DNA from: Plutella xylostella | Taxonomy: Eukaryota > Arthropoda > Insecta > Lepidoptera > Plutellidae | Direction: 5' to 3' | Length of the DNA: 64,000 bases | Assembly: GCF_932276165.1 (NCBI RefSeq) | Contig: NC_064005.1 | Span: 3,100,001-3,164,000 of the forward strand | In this document: positions 62,516-64,000 of the stretch, one piece after another | Layout of the letters: every line of letters begins with the position of its first letter | Position numbering within the stretch: the stretch's first letter is position 1 | Program-made: the position numbers and the translations under genes | The notes under the pieces: generated by a model | Database searches by the model: none | What the model was told of the DNA's origin: nothing | The model's input: the letters and a program-made list of their open reading frames with translations, nothing else

Positions 62516-62925
62516 TTGCACACAAAAATATGGACAACAATACAAAACTTAATCTAACACATATGTACAAATGGCGGTCTTATCGCTTAAAGCGATTTCT
62601 TCCAGACAACCTTTGGGTGGAAGGATATTTAGATGTAAAGGGTAAAGTGTAGCAGGAATAAAGAATATACCATAAATATTTAATATACCAAAACATACTA
62701 CCTGAGCTGAAATCAAGGGGATATGTACAAAGGTTCCACTCGAGAGAGCCACGTACAGGAACTTCACCCCCTATGAGAATAGAATAGAATAGAATACTAC
62801 CTACAATATATTTACATACATAGTTTATATACCTAGCATCATAATATATAATATATTAAAAATACTTAACTGTATATATGTAAAGCTACAAAGATGTTTA
62901 ATAACAATAACATTGTGAAAATATA

Positions 62926-63060
62926 CTGGGTGTTGCAAAAAGGGTATACTAAGCCGAAACCTACATGTGAATTTTCAAATTCTGATTTCAGTTTCAGGCT
63001 TAGATATACCATGCTGCGCATGTAGGTTTCGACTTAGTATACCAATTTTGCAACACCCTG
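62926..63060. mobile_element. Foldback MITE, CAGGGTGTTGCAAAA family
   Basis: The ends CTGGGTGTTGCAAAAAGGGT and, inverted, CAGGGTGTTGCAAAATTGGT, TA on both sides; a compact version of the longer elements at 47890 and 60707. Confidence 0.85.
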
Positions 63061-63924
63061 TATAATACATAAACTCTTAGACATCAAAAAAGATACAACT
63101 TAGATTGCATGTCTTTCGTTGATTCGTTTTTTTGTACAGTTAGAGTTACCCACCAGTGCCTATCTTTCCTTGTGCTATTCCCACTGCGTTGCGTTTATGC
63201 ACGTACATTAATAAAATTAAGACATAATAGTATTGAACTGTATTCATTAAAATAAATTGCTGATTTAAAATGATTAATGATGAGCGATGAGCGTCGTGTT
63301 GCTTTTTAACCCACATTTAATAAAGGAGGAGGTTCTTAATTTACTTATCGATAACCGATTGCCAGTTGTACCGATTTTGATTATGTTAGATTTAGAATAA
63401 TTTACTAAGATCGTTGGAAAACTAACATGTATACAAAAGCGGAATAATGTAAATGATCGTAAAATGTCATATTTCCCAGAAGTCCCATGTATATTCATCG
63501 CAGAGTTAAATTGGCACCAAATAACAGACTTAAGATCGGAAATTTATGTTATTATCATTTGCAGCAATACTAATTGCAAAATCCAATCTGGCTAATTCTC
63601 GTCCAAGAGATCCAATTGCAACTTTTATTTTTTTGTTTAGGCCTCGTGCCCATTAGAGCTTTTTAGAGGGACGTAAAGGAGCTTCACCCGCTCAGAATAG
63701 AATAGAACCATGACATTATGTACACTAAGTAAAGAAAAATATATTTATAAATGTACCTATAATTTAGAAGAAATCGCATGTTGAAGTCCAATTAGCGACC
63801 GTGTTCCATGAATATAATCATGAACCATGCTAGTCGTTATATTCTACCTACTTAGCAACGTATTGATCTGACATCTGGCATCTTTGCATGCGCTCGCGCA
63901 ATGTAAGTAACCGTGGGAGCCTCT
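63061..63924. other. No gene recognised
   Basis: A weak GTAACCCTCC-family relative lies near 63068-63155 (TTCGTTGATTCGTTTTTTTG). Confidence 0.4.
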
Positions 63925-64000
63925 GGAGGGTTACTCTATCTCTATACTGACGAAAAACGAACGAACGGGAGCTATCGTTCAATCTTCACGAATATAAGGA
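63925..64000. mobile_element. Short GTAACCCTCC-family element, cut by window end
   Basis: Inverted orientation: GGAGGGTTACTCTATCTCTA, then GACGAAAAACGAACGAACGG. Confidence 0.65.

Overview
The window looks like nuclear DNA of a moth or butterfly. It is AT-rich, its genes have many short GT-AG introns (mostly about 70-120 bp), and it carries three copies of the lepidopteran-type element with a hitch-hiking (GTCT)n microsatellite, many short inverted-repeat elements with TA, TWA or 8-bp target duplications, tRNA-headed SINEs, and pieces of several LINE clades. No bacterial or viral gene organisation is present.

Two host genes can be supported. A 38-codon terminal coding exon of an unidentified plus-strand gene lies at 32-148. 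Converging on it from the minus strand is one large gene, 34565 down to about 4691. I assembled it by hand from 24 exons whose splice phases all agree. It encodes a roughly 1,370-residue adhesion-type (class B2) GPCR with signal peptide, CUB domain, proline-rich linker, two EGF-like repeats, a Cys-rich segment, a possibly SEA-like segment, two Ig domains, hormone-receptor (HormR) domain, GAIN domain with a GPS-like motif, seven membrane helices and a long cytoplasmic tail. The GPS is degenerate: G-F-G stands where the self-cleaving H-L-(T/S) triad is expected. The last exon runs into a 5'-truncated LINE in the same orientation, so the C-terminus read here is a receptor/LINE hybrid.

Layout: 1-150 end of the plus-strand gene; 1.35-4.7 kb I-group-like LINE; 4.7-16.9 kb receptor exons 24 to 2, with a hAT-like element (holding a SINE), a decayed Tc1/mariner element with tRNA-like arms, and small foldback elements in the introns; 16.9-34.2 kb a 17.3-kb intron full of transposons, including an inverted-repeat element that carries an apparent ATG-to-donor coding exon and a nested Harbinger-like/TA-flanked pair; 34.2-34.6 kb exon 1; 36.2-44.5 kb a tandem duplication whose two units differ by several clean transposon insertions; 44.5-64 kb gene-poor DNA with LINE remnants, the second (inverted) copy of the 2-kb TA-flanked element, hAT and Harbinger-like elements, and a Jockey/CR1-like LINE.

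The receptor exons together describe one cell-surface protein: an adhesive ectodomain placed on a GAIN/7TM signalling module. The rest of the window is mostly mobile DNA whose insertion order can be read from nested elements, target duplications and empty sites. All functional statements come from reading the sequence; no database search was run.
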